Positions 42,223-50,220 of a stretch of 64,000 nt of DNA are shown one piece after another. The notes beneath the pieces were generated by a model. The model did no database searches. It saw only the letters and a program-made list of their open reading frames with translations, and was not told the DNA's origin. This stretch comes from Pyrinomonadaceae bacterium (lineage in GTDB: Bacteria > Acidobacteriota > Blastocatellia > Pyrinomonadales > Pyrinomonadaceae). Both the position numbers and the translations under genes were made by a program. Position 1 is the stretch's first letter. Each line of letters opens with the position of its first letter. Location of the stretch: the NCBI GenBank assembly GCA_014534425.1, contig JACVRN010000016.1, positions 1-64,000 of the forward strand, written 5' to 3'.

Positions 42223-43041
42223 ATGAATGAAGAGTTACGCAATAAGATTCTGGCAGACTTAGACAAGACCGGCTTTGGCTCTGAAATGCGTGCTCTGAAG
42301 GTTTTTAGTCAAGCGCAGTGGTTAGTATCAGGGGCTTCAAGTTATTACGACTTGGATTCGAGCATTACTCGCGAAATAGACATCCAAGCCCATATAAGGC
42401 GTGCTGAAACTCTGGATAACGGTAAAAAGATTGAATGCTTCTATCAACTTGTCGCTGAAGTTAAAAAATCGAAAAGTCCTTGGATAGTTTTTAAGAGTAT
42501 TACATCTTGGGATAAGTTATTATTGGATGCTTGGCAGAATCTAATCTTTGATGTCAATTTACCTGCCGAGACGACGCTCACCAAAAGCATCTCAGACCTT
42601 TCTTTGGTTGGAACTTTGGGATGGAGAGGCTCAAGCATTCACGAAGGATTTAAAGAGCCTACAGCGCCTTCTCGGTGGTATCCGGCATTCGTTGCCGCGT
42701 GCAAAGCTTCTGAATCTTCTCTTGAGGCAAATAGTTGGGCGGAAGAGGCGCAAGCCAAAGAAAGTAAGAACAGCATTCACCTTTTCTTTGTGAAGCCATT
42801 GGTGATTTTCGACGGGATTTTAATTTCCGCAGAATTGACCGATAACGGTGAAGTTTTACTAAATGAGATTGATAGTGCTCCATTCGATTTCTCTTATCAA
42901 TCACAACATTATACTAGGCGAAGGTATTCTGTTGACGTTGTAAAGCTCTCTGCTCTGAGCGATTATTTGCAATTATCAAAGACCAGACTTGACGCCATTT
43001 TTAATTCAATAAAAGATGGCGCGTTGTCTGATAATTCCTAA
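42223..43041 (+). CDS. cargo module 2 protein C, PD-(D/E)XK nuclease-like
   Basis: A 272-residue protein. Residues 38-90 read SSYYDLDSSITREIDIQAHIRR... CFYQLVAEVKKSKSPWIVF. That is Asp53 after a strand, then Glu79-x-Lys81 in the next strand, the core of PD-(D/E)XK restriction-type nucleases. The remainder is alpha-beta and unassigned. It ends the operon. A nuclease in a prophage module with two unknown partners and an HTH regulator fits an anti-phage or toxin-type system, but this is inference. No methyltransferase is nearby, so classic restriction-modification is unlikely. Confidence 0.7.
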   Translation: MNEELRNKILADLDKTGFGSEMRALKVFSQAQWLVSGASSYYDLDSSITREIDIQAHIRRAETLDNGKKIECFYQLVAEVKKSKSPWIVFKSITSWDKLLLDAWQNLIFDVNLPAETTLTKSISDLSLVGTLGWRGSSIHEGFKEPTAPSRWYPAFVAACKASESSLEANSWAEEAQAKESKNSIHLFFVKPLVIFDGILISAELTDNGEVLLNEIDSAPFDFSYQSQHYTRRRYSVDVVKLSALSDYLQLSKTRLDAIFNSIKDGALSDNS

Positions 43042-43237
43042 ATTACTTTCCTCTCAAACCATCCTCACAAGCAGCCAATCACTCACAGCATCTACAGCGA
43101 ATCTCAACCATCGCTGTACTCGTCAAGGTTAAGTAAAGCCAACAAGCCAGCTAACCCGTCCCTAGCGTCCCTGTACGCCTTTAAATCAAAAACACATACG
43201 CAACTATAGCTTTACCACTTCCAAGCGGTTGTAGAGC

Positions 43238-43260
43238 GATTCTGAGCGAGAATCATTTTT
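43238..43260 (+). terminator. short hairpin with T run after cargo module 2
   Basis: GATTCT (43238-43243) and AGAATC (43249-43254) are followed by ATTTTT. The stem is only six base pairs, so it is a weak candidate. The rest of the gap from 43042 to 43315 has no supported gene. Confidence 0.4.
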
Positions 43261-43315
43261 GACGTTTGAAGTAGTAGTCGGCGGAGATTTGAAATCCTTT
43301 CTTCCGGCCATTGCT

Positions 43316-43849
43316 TTAAGTTACAACTATCCCGTCCCTGTCAAGAACTATCAAATCTTCTCCGAACACTTCCGATGCTATAGCGCGGTAGTATTCAATC
43401 AATCGCTGCACATCTTCTGAGTTTTCCAAAGGCATGACCACGGAGGGCGTTCTTTTCTTACCTGCACCCATGTTCACAGGGGCAGGCAGAAACAGCGTAA
43501 AATCGCTTGGCGGGTAAGGCGTTGGCGTCACATCAATTCGTCTCTTAAGAGCAGAGCGCCATACAACATGACCCGTAGCAAACAAGAGCATCCCGCGTGT
43601 TTCAAGAATCATGTAGCCGACTTCTGCATGACCGCCCTTTAGCTTTACCATGCACATACAATTTGCAATGCATTGGTTAGGCGCAGCCCACGGCTGCGGG
43701 CAGTGGTCAATCAGGACGGGTGCGGATTTAGGGTTAATACGTGAGCAAAAGCGTTTGACTTCATCCGTGATAGCCTGCGGAAAGCAAGTCGGATTGTGGG
43801 TGTTAATCTCTCGTGCAAAGTTTCTTAGTGTGTCGTTCATCAATTGCAT
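43316..43849 (-). CDS. hypothetical protein with Cys/His cluster
   Basis: A 177-residue protein. LIDHCPQPWAAPNQCIANCMCMVKLKGGHAEVGYMI has a His-Cys / Cys-x3-Cys-x-Cys cluster that could bind metal; the rest is alpha-beta. The start at 43849 has GGAGTCACT upstream. I recognise no family. It stands alone on the minus strand between cargo module 2 and the membrane protein gene at 44137, so it may be a further accessory gene. Confidence 0.55.
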   Translation of the reverse strand: MQLMNDTLRNFAREINTHNPTCFPQAITDEVKRFCSRINPKSAPVLIDHCPQPWAAPNQCIANCMCMVKLKGGHAEVGYMILETRGMLLFATGHVVWRSALKRRIDVTPTPYPPSDFTLFLPAPVNMGAGKKRTPSVVMPLENSEDVQRLIEYYRAIASEVFGEDLIVLDRDGIVVT

Positions 43850-44136
43850 AGTGACTCCTATGGATTAGGGGTCAACGCAAAGCGTCTCTAACTGTGTATG
43901 GAGTTAGAAATGGAGTGACTTCGTGCGTTGTGCCAGTTATGGGGGCTGGAACAACCTGAGACGCAACCGAGCGGCGTCTCTAATGATTGAACCTATATGA
44001 AATGGAAGGAGTGAGTCAATTGTGCCTTATGTTAACCATTGACTTTCTTTATAACGAGGGAATACTGTGCGTTTATGATTGAGTGTTTTAGCTTCACTTT
44101 ATTACTCAGAAGATAGCCGTACAAATACGGTTTACA
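43850..44136. other. intergenic region with repeated GCGTCTCTAA and GGGGGCTGG
   Basis: 287 bases between divergent genes. GCGTCTCTAA occurs twice (near 43882 and 43974), and GAGACGC (around 43959) is its partial complement, so a fold is possible. ATGGGGGCTGGAA near 43939 matches a motif at 50221-50235. No gene is supported here. Confidence 0.4.
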
Positions 44137-44691
44137 ATGACAAAGAGAAGAAAGCGCAAACACCCACCTAAAACATTAGTCAGGCCGCAGCCAGCCGATA
44201 ATCCAGCCGCCTTATCTTGGATAAAGCGCATACGCATATTTTTCGCTTCAATTTTTATTCTGATGACTATCGTCGTCATTTATAACTGGCGGCATGGCTA
44301 CACCTTTAAATATATTTATGAACTCCCTTTCTACATAGTTAGCTTATATATCTTTGCCTTCATATTATCTGCTTCAATACTCCATTTAATTGTTAATAAG
44401 TTTGAGCAGACAATGCCAAGAATGAAGACTGACCTTATTTACGCCCGTAAATTTGCCCTTATTCTTATAACTTACTCTTTAATACCGACCGCTTTATTTT
44501 GTATGCCGTTGATTTACTCTTCCGGCATAGTTTACACACTGGCTGTCTACTTGAACTCACGTATGCTAGCCCTCGGGGTAAAATTCTATAACTTGTTTTT
44601 GAGCTTCTTGTCGCTTCTTATCTCAGGCATTGTGGGGAATGCTGCTTATGATTTATTGAAGAGAATTATTAGGGGTTTTAGGAAGTCTTGA
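44137..44691 (+). CDS. polytopic membrane protein
   Basis: A 184-residue protein with a Lys/Arg-rich N-terminus (MTKRRKRKHPPK). About five hydrophobic segments follow: FFASIFILMTIVVIYNW, LPFYIVSLYIFAFILSASIL, FALILITYSLIPTALFCMPLI, SGIVYTLAVYL and FLSFLSLLISGIVG. No family is recognised. Phage genes of this type sometimes act in superinfection exclusion, but nothing here proves that. It is A+T-rich and lies at the boundary of an inverted repeat (44706). Confidence 0.6.
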   Translation: MTKRRKRKHPPKTLVRPQPADNPAALSWIKRIRIFFASIFILMTIVVIYNWRHGYTFKYIYELPFYIVSLYIFAFILSASILHLIVNKFEQTMPRMKTDLIYARKFALILITYSLIPTALFCMPLIYSSGIVYTLAVYLNSRMLALGVKFYNLFLSFLSLLISGIVGNAAYDLLKRIIRGFRKS

Positions 44692-44705
44692 GCTTCACTT
44701 AAATC

Positions 44706-44726
44706 TAAAATCATTACGCGGGACAC
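44706..44726 (+). repeat. 21-bp inverted repeat, left copy
   Basis: CATTACGCGGGACAC (44712-44726) with TAAAAT before it is complementary at 20 of 21 bases to 49904-49924. The two copies face each other across the whole leftward early operon and the repressor gene (5.2 kb). A partial third copy, CCCGCGTAAT, is at 44773-44782. The pair could be recombination sites of an invertible or exchanged segment, or paired 3'-end structures. Confidence 0.6.
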
Positions 44727-44841
44727 TCCCTTACGCCATCAGCCCCCAAGTCTAGCGCCACACTAGGAGCGCCCCGCGTAATCTAAAGTATTTCGATTGT
44801 CAAAGAACTCTTGTGAATAGATTTTCTAAACGACTAAATAT

Positions 44842-44883
44842 GAAGAGCGGCGTTGCATGGTCATAAGAGCAACGCCGCTCTTC
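44842..44883 (-). terminator. bidirectional terminator at the end of the 45-49 kb operon
   Basis: Perfect 15-base arms (44842-44856, 44869-44883; core AGAGCGGCGTTGC) have a 12-base loop. It lies 10 bases after the stop of 44894-45628 in the leftward direction. The rightward side is followed by GTGTTTTG. It probably ends the early replication operon. Confidence 0.75.
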
Positions 44884-44893
44884 GTGTTTTGAT

Positions 44894-45628
44894 TCATGAT
44901 GCAGGTGCTGCTTGCGCGTTTCGTTCAAGCGCAGAAGCAGTAGCTTGAGGGTGTGAACTTTTCAGACCGCGCAAGCGAGCCACGAAGATGACAAGCTCTT
45001 CATCCGACAATTCGGCGGATGAAGCTCTGCCGCCGAACCAGATGCTGATGAGCCTTGACCAGAGAGTTTTGTCTCCGCCCTGTATCAGCCCCATCTCTTT
45101 GCCGAGTATGTGAGCTTGCGCCAGGTCTTTCGTGCGCGAATCTGTCTCTGACACCATGTTGAGAGTCAGAGGCGCTTCGCTGCTCTGACGATGCGCGCGA
45201 ACTACATCGAAGCCCACGGCGCGAAGTCCCTTGCGGAGCGCCCGCGCCTGAGCCACATTCAAAGCCTGCGTGTAGTTGCCTACAATTGAGCCGCCCGGCA
45301 GTGTCTCTCCAATGAAGGATGCGGCTGTGACGTGCCTCATGCGGTTATCAGGCACGGTGATGTCACAGGTTGCAGTGACGAGACCTGTTTTCTCCTCAAC
45401 CTTGTCCAGGTCTGTAGAGATCACGGGGAAGTTGCCGAGCGTGTGAACTAAAAGATTGAGCGCATCGAAGTCGAAAATGGGATCGGGACTATCAACATCG
45501 AAGCTAATCTGCTGGCGTTCGATGCCGTAAGCCTCCATGAACTCGCGCGCTACATCCTCTTGTTGAAGCGTCCAGCGCGGCGGCTGAGTAATTCCAGCCG
45601 AATATTGTCCAGGTGCTGCTTGAACCAT
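44894..45628 (-). CDS. phage recombination-associated protein, putative
   Basis: A 244-residue protein, last gene of the leftward operon. FDALNLLVHTLGNFPVISTDLD... SIVGNYTQALNVAQARALRKGLRAVGFDVVRAH resembles the pattern in Rad52/ERF-type single-strand annealing proteins, where a conserved helix ends in a run like A-x-x-R-A-L-x-x-x-L-R-A-x-G. The C-terminal domain (about 190-235) is helical. The match is weak, so DNA recombination is only a suggestion. Its ribosome-binding site is GAGGAGGC upstream of 45628. Confidence 0.5.
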   Translation of the reverse strand: MVQAAPGQYSAGITQPPRWTLQQEDVAREFMEAYGIERQQISFDVDSPDPIFDFDALNLLVHTLGNFPVISTDLDKVEEKTGLVTATCDITVPDNRMRHVTAASFIGETLPGGSIVGNYTQALNVAQARALRKGLRAVGFDVVRAHRQSSEAPLTLNMVSETDSRTKDLAQAHILGKEMGLIQGGDKTLWSRLISIWFGGRASSAELSDEELVIFVARLRGLKSSHPQATASALERNAQAAPAS

Positions 45629-45667
45629 AAAATTAAAGCCTCCTCAGATGGTGAACGGTTAATGAAA

Positions 45668-45702
45668 CTACGGGCGCTCAATAGGCAGTCGAGCGCCCGT
45701 AG
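45668..45702 (-). other. 12-bp-arm hairpin between early genes
   Basis: CTACGGGCGCTC (45668-45679) and its complement (45691-45702) overlap the end of 45668-46033 and precede the gene at 45628. No T run follows. It belongs to the set of GC-rich intergenic hairpins in this element. Confidence 0.55.
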
Positions 45703-46033
45703 AAGGCATGTAATCATCAGAAAGGATGTCCGTCTTATTAGTCTCTAGGCTATTTCCTCCTCTCAGGGGCTGAGTGTTTAGACGAGAGCCAGGTCTGCCC
45801 CCTTGACCGGCCCTCGTCACGGCGCACCTATAGCGAAAAGGAGCAGCGCCGAAAAGATTTATTTGAGCAATTAGAAATCTCGTGTGCTGGCGCACGCGCT
45901 CTTCGGCGCACTGTTCGTAGTGGTTACGAAACCAGTTGATGAGCGGCCAGTTGACGCGCGCCGCTCCTATGGCGTAGCCAATGGCTAGCGCGAGCGCGAG
46001 AATTAAAGTTGCTGCAAAAAGTTCAAAGGTCAT
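45668..46033 (-). CDS. single-span membrane protein in the early operon
   Basis: 121 residues from the ATG at 46033 (GAGG six bases upstream). One hydrophobic helix lies at the start (FELFAATLILALALAIGYAIGA), followed by a basic, soluble tail (NHYEQCAEERVRQHTRFLIAQ). I recognise no family. It follows the preceding gene by seven bases. Its role in a replication operon is unclear; a membrane-directed anti-host factor is one option. Confidence 0.55.
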   Translation of the reverse strand: MTFELFAATLILALALAIGYAIGAARVNWPLINWFRNHYEQCAEERVRQHTRFLIAQINLFGAAPFRYRCAVTRAGQGGRPGSRLNTQPLRGGNSLETNKTDILSDDYMPSTGARLPIERP

Positions 46034-46040
46034 GACGGCC

Positions 46041-46859
46041 TCACATCTCGTCGCCAATCTCGTCAATCGTTTCGCCGGTAACGGGGAATTTGTGATTGCC
46101 GTTGGAGCGGCCATTGAAACCGAATGCCTCTTCCAGGCGCAGGCGCTGGTTAGCTATCTGCGGCAGCGCGATCTGGAGCTTCTCCTCGCGCTCTTCATCG
46201 GAGAGGGTTTCGACTTCCGTGATAAGTTGATTGAAAGCACCTAGCAGAGTGAGCAGTGCCAGATCGAATGGCGACCCCGCAGTCGCGCCAGATCGCTTGG
46301 CATCGTCCAGCTTTTTTTTGTATTTCTTGACCTCTGACTCTCCGCGTTCAATGGTGTGTTTATTCGTGGCGACTTCATTAACGAGTTCCTGTACTACTGC
46401 TTTGACCCGCTTCGTATCACTAACGGGAATCTCTTCTTCTCCGATAATGATTTTGTCGCCTTCAATCTTGATGTTGCCGTTGCCTATCTGCTTTCGGGCA
46501 GCGACGGGAATTCGCATCTGATTCAGAAGGTCGAAGGTCGCGTCGCCCTCACGCTTCAATATCTCCAAGCGGTCGTAATACTGGTTCTTGCTCATAGGAG
46601 AGTGCGGCGAGTTGTCGAGGAAATCCTTCAGGCTATCGTGGCCTAAGACCTTGTAGCCTTCTGCATCAAGGAAAGACTGAAGCACTCGGATTGATCTGGC
46701 CGATACGGACTTGCCGATGTTGAGGCCAGCCTGGACAGCGCCGAGGAGCTTCAGCCCTTCAGCCGCTTCTTCAGTGAGTTGAACAGAGGCGAGCTTTTCG
46801 CTAGCTTTCACAGCTACGATTTCCTTGCCTCTCTCGACTGCGGTTTCTTTCTTTTTCAT
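46041..46859 (-). CDS. early-operon coiled-coil protein
   Basis: A 272-residue protein. Its N-terminal half is hydrophilic and helical (EAAEGLKLLGAVQAGLNIGKSVSARSIRVLQ). A central segment KVLGHDSLKDFLDNSPHSPMSKNQYYDRLEILKREG is followed by a small beta part (NGNIKIEGDKIIIGEEEIPV) and a coiled coil (about 165-185). The central part resembles a replication-initiation or ParB-like helical region, but no known domain is certain. It is shared with genes of unknown role in Mu-like early regions. Confidence 0.5.
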   Translation of the reverse strand: MKKKETAVERGKEIVAVKASEKLASVQLTEEAAEGLKLLGAVQAGLNIGKSVSARSIRVLQSFLDAEGYKVLGHDSLKDFLDNSPHSPMSKNQYYDRLEILKREGDATFDLLNQMRIPVAARKQIGNGNIKIEGDKIIIGEEEIPVSDTKRVKAVVQELVNEVATNKHTIERGESEVKKYKKKLDDAKRSGATAGSPFDLALLTLLGAFNQLITEVETLSDEEREEKLQIALPQIANQRLRLEEAFGFNGRSNGNHKFPVTGETIDEIGDEM

Positions 46860-46928
46860 TGAGCCTCCGATTCTGAAAAAAGGAACTGGAAAATAGGCAT
46901 AAAATCCCGTAAGTCTTTTATTTCTCGT

Positions 46929-47246
46929 CTAAGGTTCGTTTTTCGATTCTGAAATTTCAGAATCCTGATCGTGGATTGTTGCCAGGCAGAGGTCGTTGAA
47001 CCGCTCGGAAAAGCGGAGAATCTTCGGCCCCGCCTGCCAGCCCTTTGCCGTCTCAGTCGCAAAGCCTCTGAGCTTCAGAGTGAGCAGAGCGCGCCTGCAA
47101 AAGTCGTAAGGCAAGTCCGCGCGCTCGGCTACACGCCTGATTGATACAGGCTCGAAATTCGTTCCTTCTAAAGCCTCCAAGACTTTCAAACCGCGCAGGA
47201 GCGACTCATTGGCATAGTCATCGTCAGAGCGTTGAGTGCGTTTCAC
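46929..47246 (-). CDS. IclR-type winged-helix protein
   Basis: 105 residues from the GTG at 47246, which overlaps the upstream stop (GTGA). LLRGLKVLEALEGTNFEPVSIRRVAERADLPYDFCRRALLTLKLRGFATETAKGWQAGPKI (residues 15-75) is an IclR-like winged helix. Small proteins of this type occur among Mu-like early genes and probably regulate transcription. A longer frame begins at 47390 but runs inside the upstream gene. Confidence 0.72.
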   Translation of the reverse strand: MKRTQRSDDDYANESLLRGLKVLEALEGTNFEPVSIRRVAERADLPYDFCRRALLTLKLRGFATETAKGWQAGPKILRFSERFNDLCLATIHDQDSEISESKNEP

Positions 47247-47821
47247 TTCATCGCCTCCTTCAATTCGTCGTTGATGTGGTTTAGAAAATCGAAATCTGCT
47301 TGACCGTAGAGGCGCGGATACCACTGGCGCTGGAGTCTGTACAGTGTGACGAGTTGCGTGATGGCCTGCGCGCGATACGGGCGAGACCAATCACGAAACT
47401 GCTCCGCGCTATTTATCCAATAAGCGCCGTAGGGCGGGTTTCGAAGAGAGCCGATAGGCAGAACCCATTCGTCACGAAGGAGCGCGATAGTCCCTTTTGC
47501 CAGGCGTGCCTCCGTCTTCCAATAGTGGATGATGAATTTAAGTTGAAGAGGAGCTGCGACATTAAAGTGTGTGAGTACGCGCGCCAGTGAGAGCGCCTGC
47601 TTATCTACTAACTGCTTCTTCTCTAAGCGCATCTGCACGCACTGCTGAAGCTGAATGGCAGCGCTGCTCCACTGTCTTTTCTGCGCGGAGCAGTCCACAC
47701 ACCTATCAGGCCCATGAAGCATGATGGCAACATTAGTATCCATGCAGTTCTGACACTTAATGCCTTTCATCAGCAGGTAGATGGGATCGTCTTCCATCGG
47801 TTTTTTTTTCTCAGCCATCAT
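47243..47821 (-). CDS. early-operon protein with N-terminal zinc ribbon
   Basis: A 192-residue protein. CQNCMDTNVAIMLHGPDRCVDC (near residues 20-45) is a C-x2-C...C-x2-C zinc ribbon. The following region (HYWKTEARLAKGTIALLRDEWVLP and DWSRPYRAQAITQLVTLYRLQRQWYPRLYG) is helical and rich in aromatic residues. The start at 47821 overlaps the GemA stop (ATGATG), and its end overlaps the next start. I recognise no named family; a DNA- or RNA-binding role is plausible. Confidence 0.6.
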   Translation of the reverse strand: MMAEKKKPMEDDPIYLLMKGIKCQNCMDTNVAIMLHGPDRCVDCSAQKRQWSSAAIQLQQCVQMRLEKKQLVDKQALSLARVLTHFNVAAPLQLKFIIHYWKTEARLAKGTIALLRDEWVLPIGSLRNPPYGAYWINSAEQFRDWSRPYRAQAITQLVTLYRLQRQWYPRLYGQADFDFLNHINDELKEAMK

Positions 47822-48255
47822 GCCGCCCACAATCCCTCTCGTTTGTTCATGGATTTCAAGGCTTCAATCACCTTGTTGGCATCTGAGGTTGTTCGCAGGG
47901 GGAAGTGGCCGCACTGGCGGCGGCAGAACTTTTCGAGCGTCTCTGCGCTCCAGTGACGCTGGCTGGCGAGCGAAGCTATCAGCTCAAGCTGGCCTTGCTG
48001 GACAACCTGATTGATGCCCGCGCGCATGCGCCTGTGCTGGACTGTGCGGCGCGGCGTAGGCGTGAAGCTATCGCCCTTGAGATGCGCGATGATAGCTTCG
48101 GCTTCCCTGAAGGTGAGAGCGGCGATGGAGCGCGTGCGCTTGGTCACAGACTCGACAGTGTCATGGAGCAGTTCCTCGTCAAGACCGTTCTTGCGCGCAA
48201 GGCCGAAGATAGCGCGCACCTGATTTGTAGTTTTGGGCTGGAGGCGTGCGCTCAT
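47818..48255 (-). CDS. GemA/gp16 (Mu host-modulation) family protein
   Basis: A 145-residue protein. QPKTTNQVRAIFGLARKNGLDEELLHDTVESVTKRTRSIAALTFREAEAIIAHLKG (residues 6-62) is the conserved core of DUF1018, the GemA/gp16 family of Mu-like phages. In Mu, GemA affects host gene expression and DNA gyrase/supercoiling. The protein also carries a second repeat of the same helical pattern near its C-terminus. Four-base overlaps at both ends show translational coupling in the leftward operon. Confidence 0.85.
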   Translation of the reverse strand: MSARLQPKTTNQVRAIFGLARKNGLDEELLHDTVESVTKRTRSIAALTFREAEAIIAHLKGDSFTPTPRRTVQHRRMRAGINQVVQQGQLELIASLASQRHWSAETLEKFCRRQCGHFPLRTTSDANKVIEALKSMNKREGLWAA

Positions 48256-48710
48256 CTGTGATGGCCCCCGTTGTTGTTTGTCGTGACGTAGTTCTCTGAG
48301 GCTGAGGCACGAAACTGCTGCATCAGGATTTGAATATAGTCATTCAGCGCACGCTGAGCTTTGAATGCCTCACTCAACTTTTCATCCACTTCAGCCGGGC
48401 TGAGAGCAGTGGCGAGACTCATGCCGCTTGTGCGAGCTACATCGCTGAGAATCTTTTCAACCGAAGGAAGCGCACGCTTCATCATGAGACCGTCATGGAC
48501 GGAGTTGAAGTAGACGGCTATCTGCTCCGCACGTTCCGGCGCGACAGGCACGAGCGCGCGGTGAAGCCTCATGTGCTTGGCGAAGGGGTCACTGGCTATG
48601 AGTTGATGAATTCTCTGCTGAGAGACTTGAAGCTGAAGCGATAGAGGTTTGATGTATCCGTCAACCGCAGCAGCGAGGACGCCTTCATCAAGTAGTTGCT
48701 CTTCAATCAT
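48252..48710 (-). CDS. early phage regulatory-type protein
   Basis: A 152-residue, helical protein; LQVSQQRIHQLIASDPFAKHMRLHRAL looks like an HTH recognition region. SVEKILSDVARTSGMSLATALSPAEVDEKLSEAFKAQRAL suggests a helical bundle. It overlaps GemA by four bases. DNA binding or a scaffold role in replication is possible. No family name is supported. Confidence 0.55.
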   Translation of the reverse strand: MIEEQLLDEGVLAAAVDGYIKPLSLQLQVSQQRIHQLIASDPFAKHMRLHRALVPVAPERAEQIAVYFNSVHDGLMMKRALPSVEKILSDVARTSGMSLATALSPAEVDEKLSEAFKAQRALNDYIQILMQQFRASASENYVTTNNNGGHHR

Positions 48711-48761
48711 GGCTCTTGAAAAATTCTCCTTCCAACAAGTTCACAAGGGAGCGAATAAGAA

Positions 48762-48971
48762 TTAAGCTGCGCTGCGTTGTGAGGTCTGACGGTCGAAAGT
48801 GATGCCGAGCCTGCGTTCAATCTTTCTGCGAACACGCTCATTAGTACGTAGGTAGTTGATGACCTGCGAAACAGTGTCGCGGCGCTCTTCAATCGCGTCT
48901 GCAAACTCTTCGATAGTCCGATAGCCCTTTAGGAGAATGTAGCCTCGGATTTTTTCAGGAGGCATATTCAT
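48762..48971 (-). CDS. Ner/Cro-like HTH protein
   Basis: A 69-residue protein: RGYILLKGYRTIEEFADAIEERRDTVSQVINYLRTNERVRRKIERRLGITF (residues 9-59) is a compact lambda-repressor-type HTH. Its position, first gene of the leftward operon and divergent from the LexA-type repressor gene with an operator between, is that of Mu ner/lambda cro. It should shut down early transcription and antagonise the repressor. The start has no strong ribosome-binding site. Confidence 0.78.
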   Translation of the reverse strand: MNMPPEKIRGYILLKGYRTIEEFADAIEERRDTVSQVINYLRTNERVRRKIERRLGITFDRQTSQRSAA

Positions 48972-49016
48972 AGAGTTTCTTCCGTGTCTGTGACCTCGTG
49001 TGCTAATCTCCCTTTG

Positions 49017-49031
49017 GTAACGCTATGTTAC
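49017..49031. promoter_or_regulatory. operator palindrome GTAAC-N5-GTTAC
   Basis: GTAAC (49017-49021) and GTTAC (49027-49031) flank GCTAT in the 86-base space between the divergent ner-like and repressor genes. The dyad is perfect and lies where a CI/Cro-type protein would control both promoters. No second copy is obvious nearby. Confidence 0.65.
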
Positions 49032-49057
49032 AGCCGGAATATAGCCAAAATGACTAG

Positions 49058-49897
49058 ATGAGTCAACGTAAATCTGCCGTTTTGACCAATTCGGATGAGC
49101 TAAATGGATTCAAAACGCGAGTTTTGGATGCTTTTGGGGGGATTTCTATAGAGCAGATAGCCGAATTGACTAATATCAACCATCATACTTTAGGTAACTA
49201 CTTAAGAAGAAAACGGGATATTCCGACAGAGGAGTTGATTAAACTTTCAAAGGTTTCCGGTGCATCTATTGATTGGCTACTTACGGGTGAAGGCTCTAGA
49301 TACATAAGCGCCTCGGTTCTTCCGGTGGGAGAATCGTCTGTGTATTTTGGAGAGATGGAGCATGAAATTATTGAAGACTTAGCAGAGAAGGAAGGCCGTG
49401 CTTTTGATGAACAAGTTAGGGAGTTAGTTTTAGAATCGCTGAAAGCACGCGGCTTAATTACAGACCAAGTCCAAGGGATCGACCTCATCTTCTTTGGCAA
49501 AGAAGTGCCTACCCTAAAACCCATGCGGCTGCTTGGGGAAATAGCAGCAGGTAGGCCCATAGGAGTTTTTGAGGTGGATGAGACGGTACTTGTTCCAGAG
49601 GAGTTTTTTGTTCAAGGTCGAAGGAACTTTGCTCTTCGTGTCAAGGGGGACAGCATGGAGGATGAAGGGATTTTAGACGGCGATATTATCATCTGCTACG
49701 AATCCCAGACTGCTGGAAATGGAGATACTGTTGTAGCTCTGATAGATGGCTCGCAAGCTACAGTGAAGAAATTCTATAAAGAACGGAATAGAATCAGACT
49801 ACAGCCAATGAGTAAGAAACATAAACCCATTCTCTTAGAGCCTGAGAAGGTGAAGATTCAAGGTGTTGTAGTTGGCATCTTTCGCAAGACTCAATAA
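49058..49897 (+). CDS. LexA/CI-type self-cleaving phage repressor (S24 family)
   Basis: A 279-residue protein. The N-terminal HTH (about 28-75) contains ISIEQIAELTNINHHTLGNYLRRKRDIPTEELIKLSKVSGASIDWLL. The C-terminal S24 peptidase has the Ala164-Gly165 cleavage site (GEIAAGRP), nucleophile Ser199 (KGDSMEDEGI) and general-base Lys237 (ATVKKF). A typical SOS-induced repressor would hold the prophage silent until RecA triggers self-cleavage. It diverges from the leftward early operon. A linker of about 80 residues between the domains is longer than in LexA. Confidence 0.9.
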   Translation: MSQRKSAVLTNSDELNGFKTRVLDAFGGISIEQIAELTNINHHTLGNYLRRKRDIPTEELIKLSKVSGASIDWLLTGEGSRYISASVLPVGESSVYFGEMEHEIIEDLAEKEGRAFDEQVRELVLESLKARGLITDQVQGIDLIFFGKEVPTLKPMRLLGEIAAGRPIGVFEVDETVLVPEEFFVQGRRNFALRVKGDSMEDEGILDGDIIICYESQTAGNGDTVVALIDGSQATVKKFYKERNRIRLQPMSKKHKPILLEPEKVKIQGVVVGIFRKTQ

Positions 49898-49903
49898 GTG
49901 AAG

Positions 49904-49924
49904 GTGTCCCGCGTAATGGTTTTA
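49904..49924 (-). repeat. 21-bp inverted repeat, right copy
   Basis: GTGTCCCGCGTAATG (49904-49918) continuing GTTTTA. It is the complement of 44706-44726 with one mismatch. It starts seven bases after the repressor stop and overlaps the end of the small minus-strand frame 49922-50077. Confidence 0.6.
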
Positions 49925-50077
49925 TGAATTGGACTTCTCCGTTTTCTTTTTGACCTTCCATAAAAAATACATGTCTTCACTTCTTATTGCCTTTTGTGTG
50001 TTAGTTAGAGAAATTGTTCGCTCTAGCACATCATAAACAACCTTTGATACTCCTACCGCTTGAGCCAGCGTTGGCAT
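49922..50077 (-). CDS. 51-residue hypothetical protein
   Basis: A short frame from an ATG (50077) preceded by a good GGCGGAG site five to seven bases upstream. It encodes MPTLAQAVGVSKVVYDVLER followed by a charged tail (WKVKKKTEKSN). The start resembles the first helix-turn of a small HTH domain (VGVSKVVYDVL). It faces leftward, convergent with the repressor. It is supported mainly by its ribosome-binding site; no homologue is known to me. Confidence 0.45.
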   Translation of the reverse strand: MPTLAQAVGVSKVVYDVLERTISLTNTQKAIRSEDMYFLWKVKKKTEKSNS

Positions 50078-50220
50078 GATTGCTCCGCCTGTGGTCTATT
50101 CGTTGGCCGCGACCATGCATCTGCTTTAGAAGTCTTGAGGCTTGGGCTAAGCCTACAGGCGCTAACGTATCCGGTTACGGAAAGCGTTGCTTGTGAAGTC
50201 GCTTGATTGCGGCGTGTCAC

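Noticed and set aside
49017-49031. Shared regulation of Rrf2 and the phage repressor through GTAAC/GTTAC half-sites
   Set aside because: The half-sites match but the spacers differ (7 versus 5 bases) and five-base arms can arise by chance; I do not propose a link.
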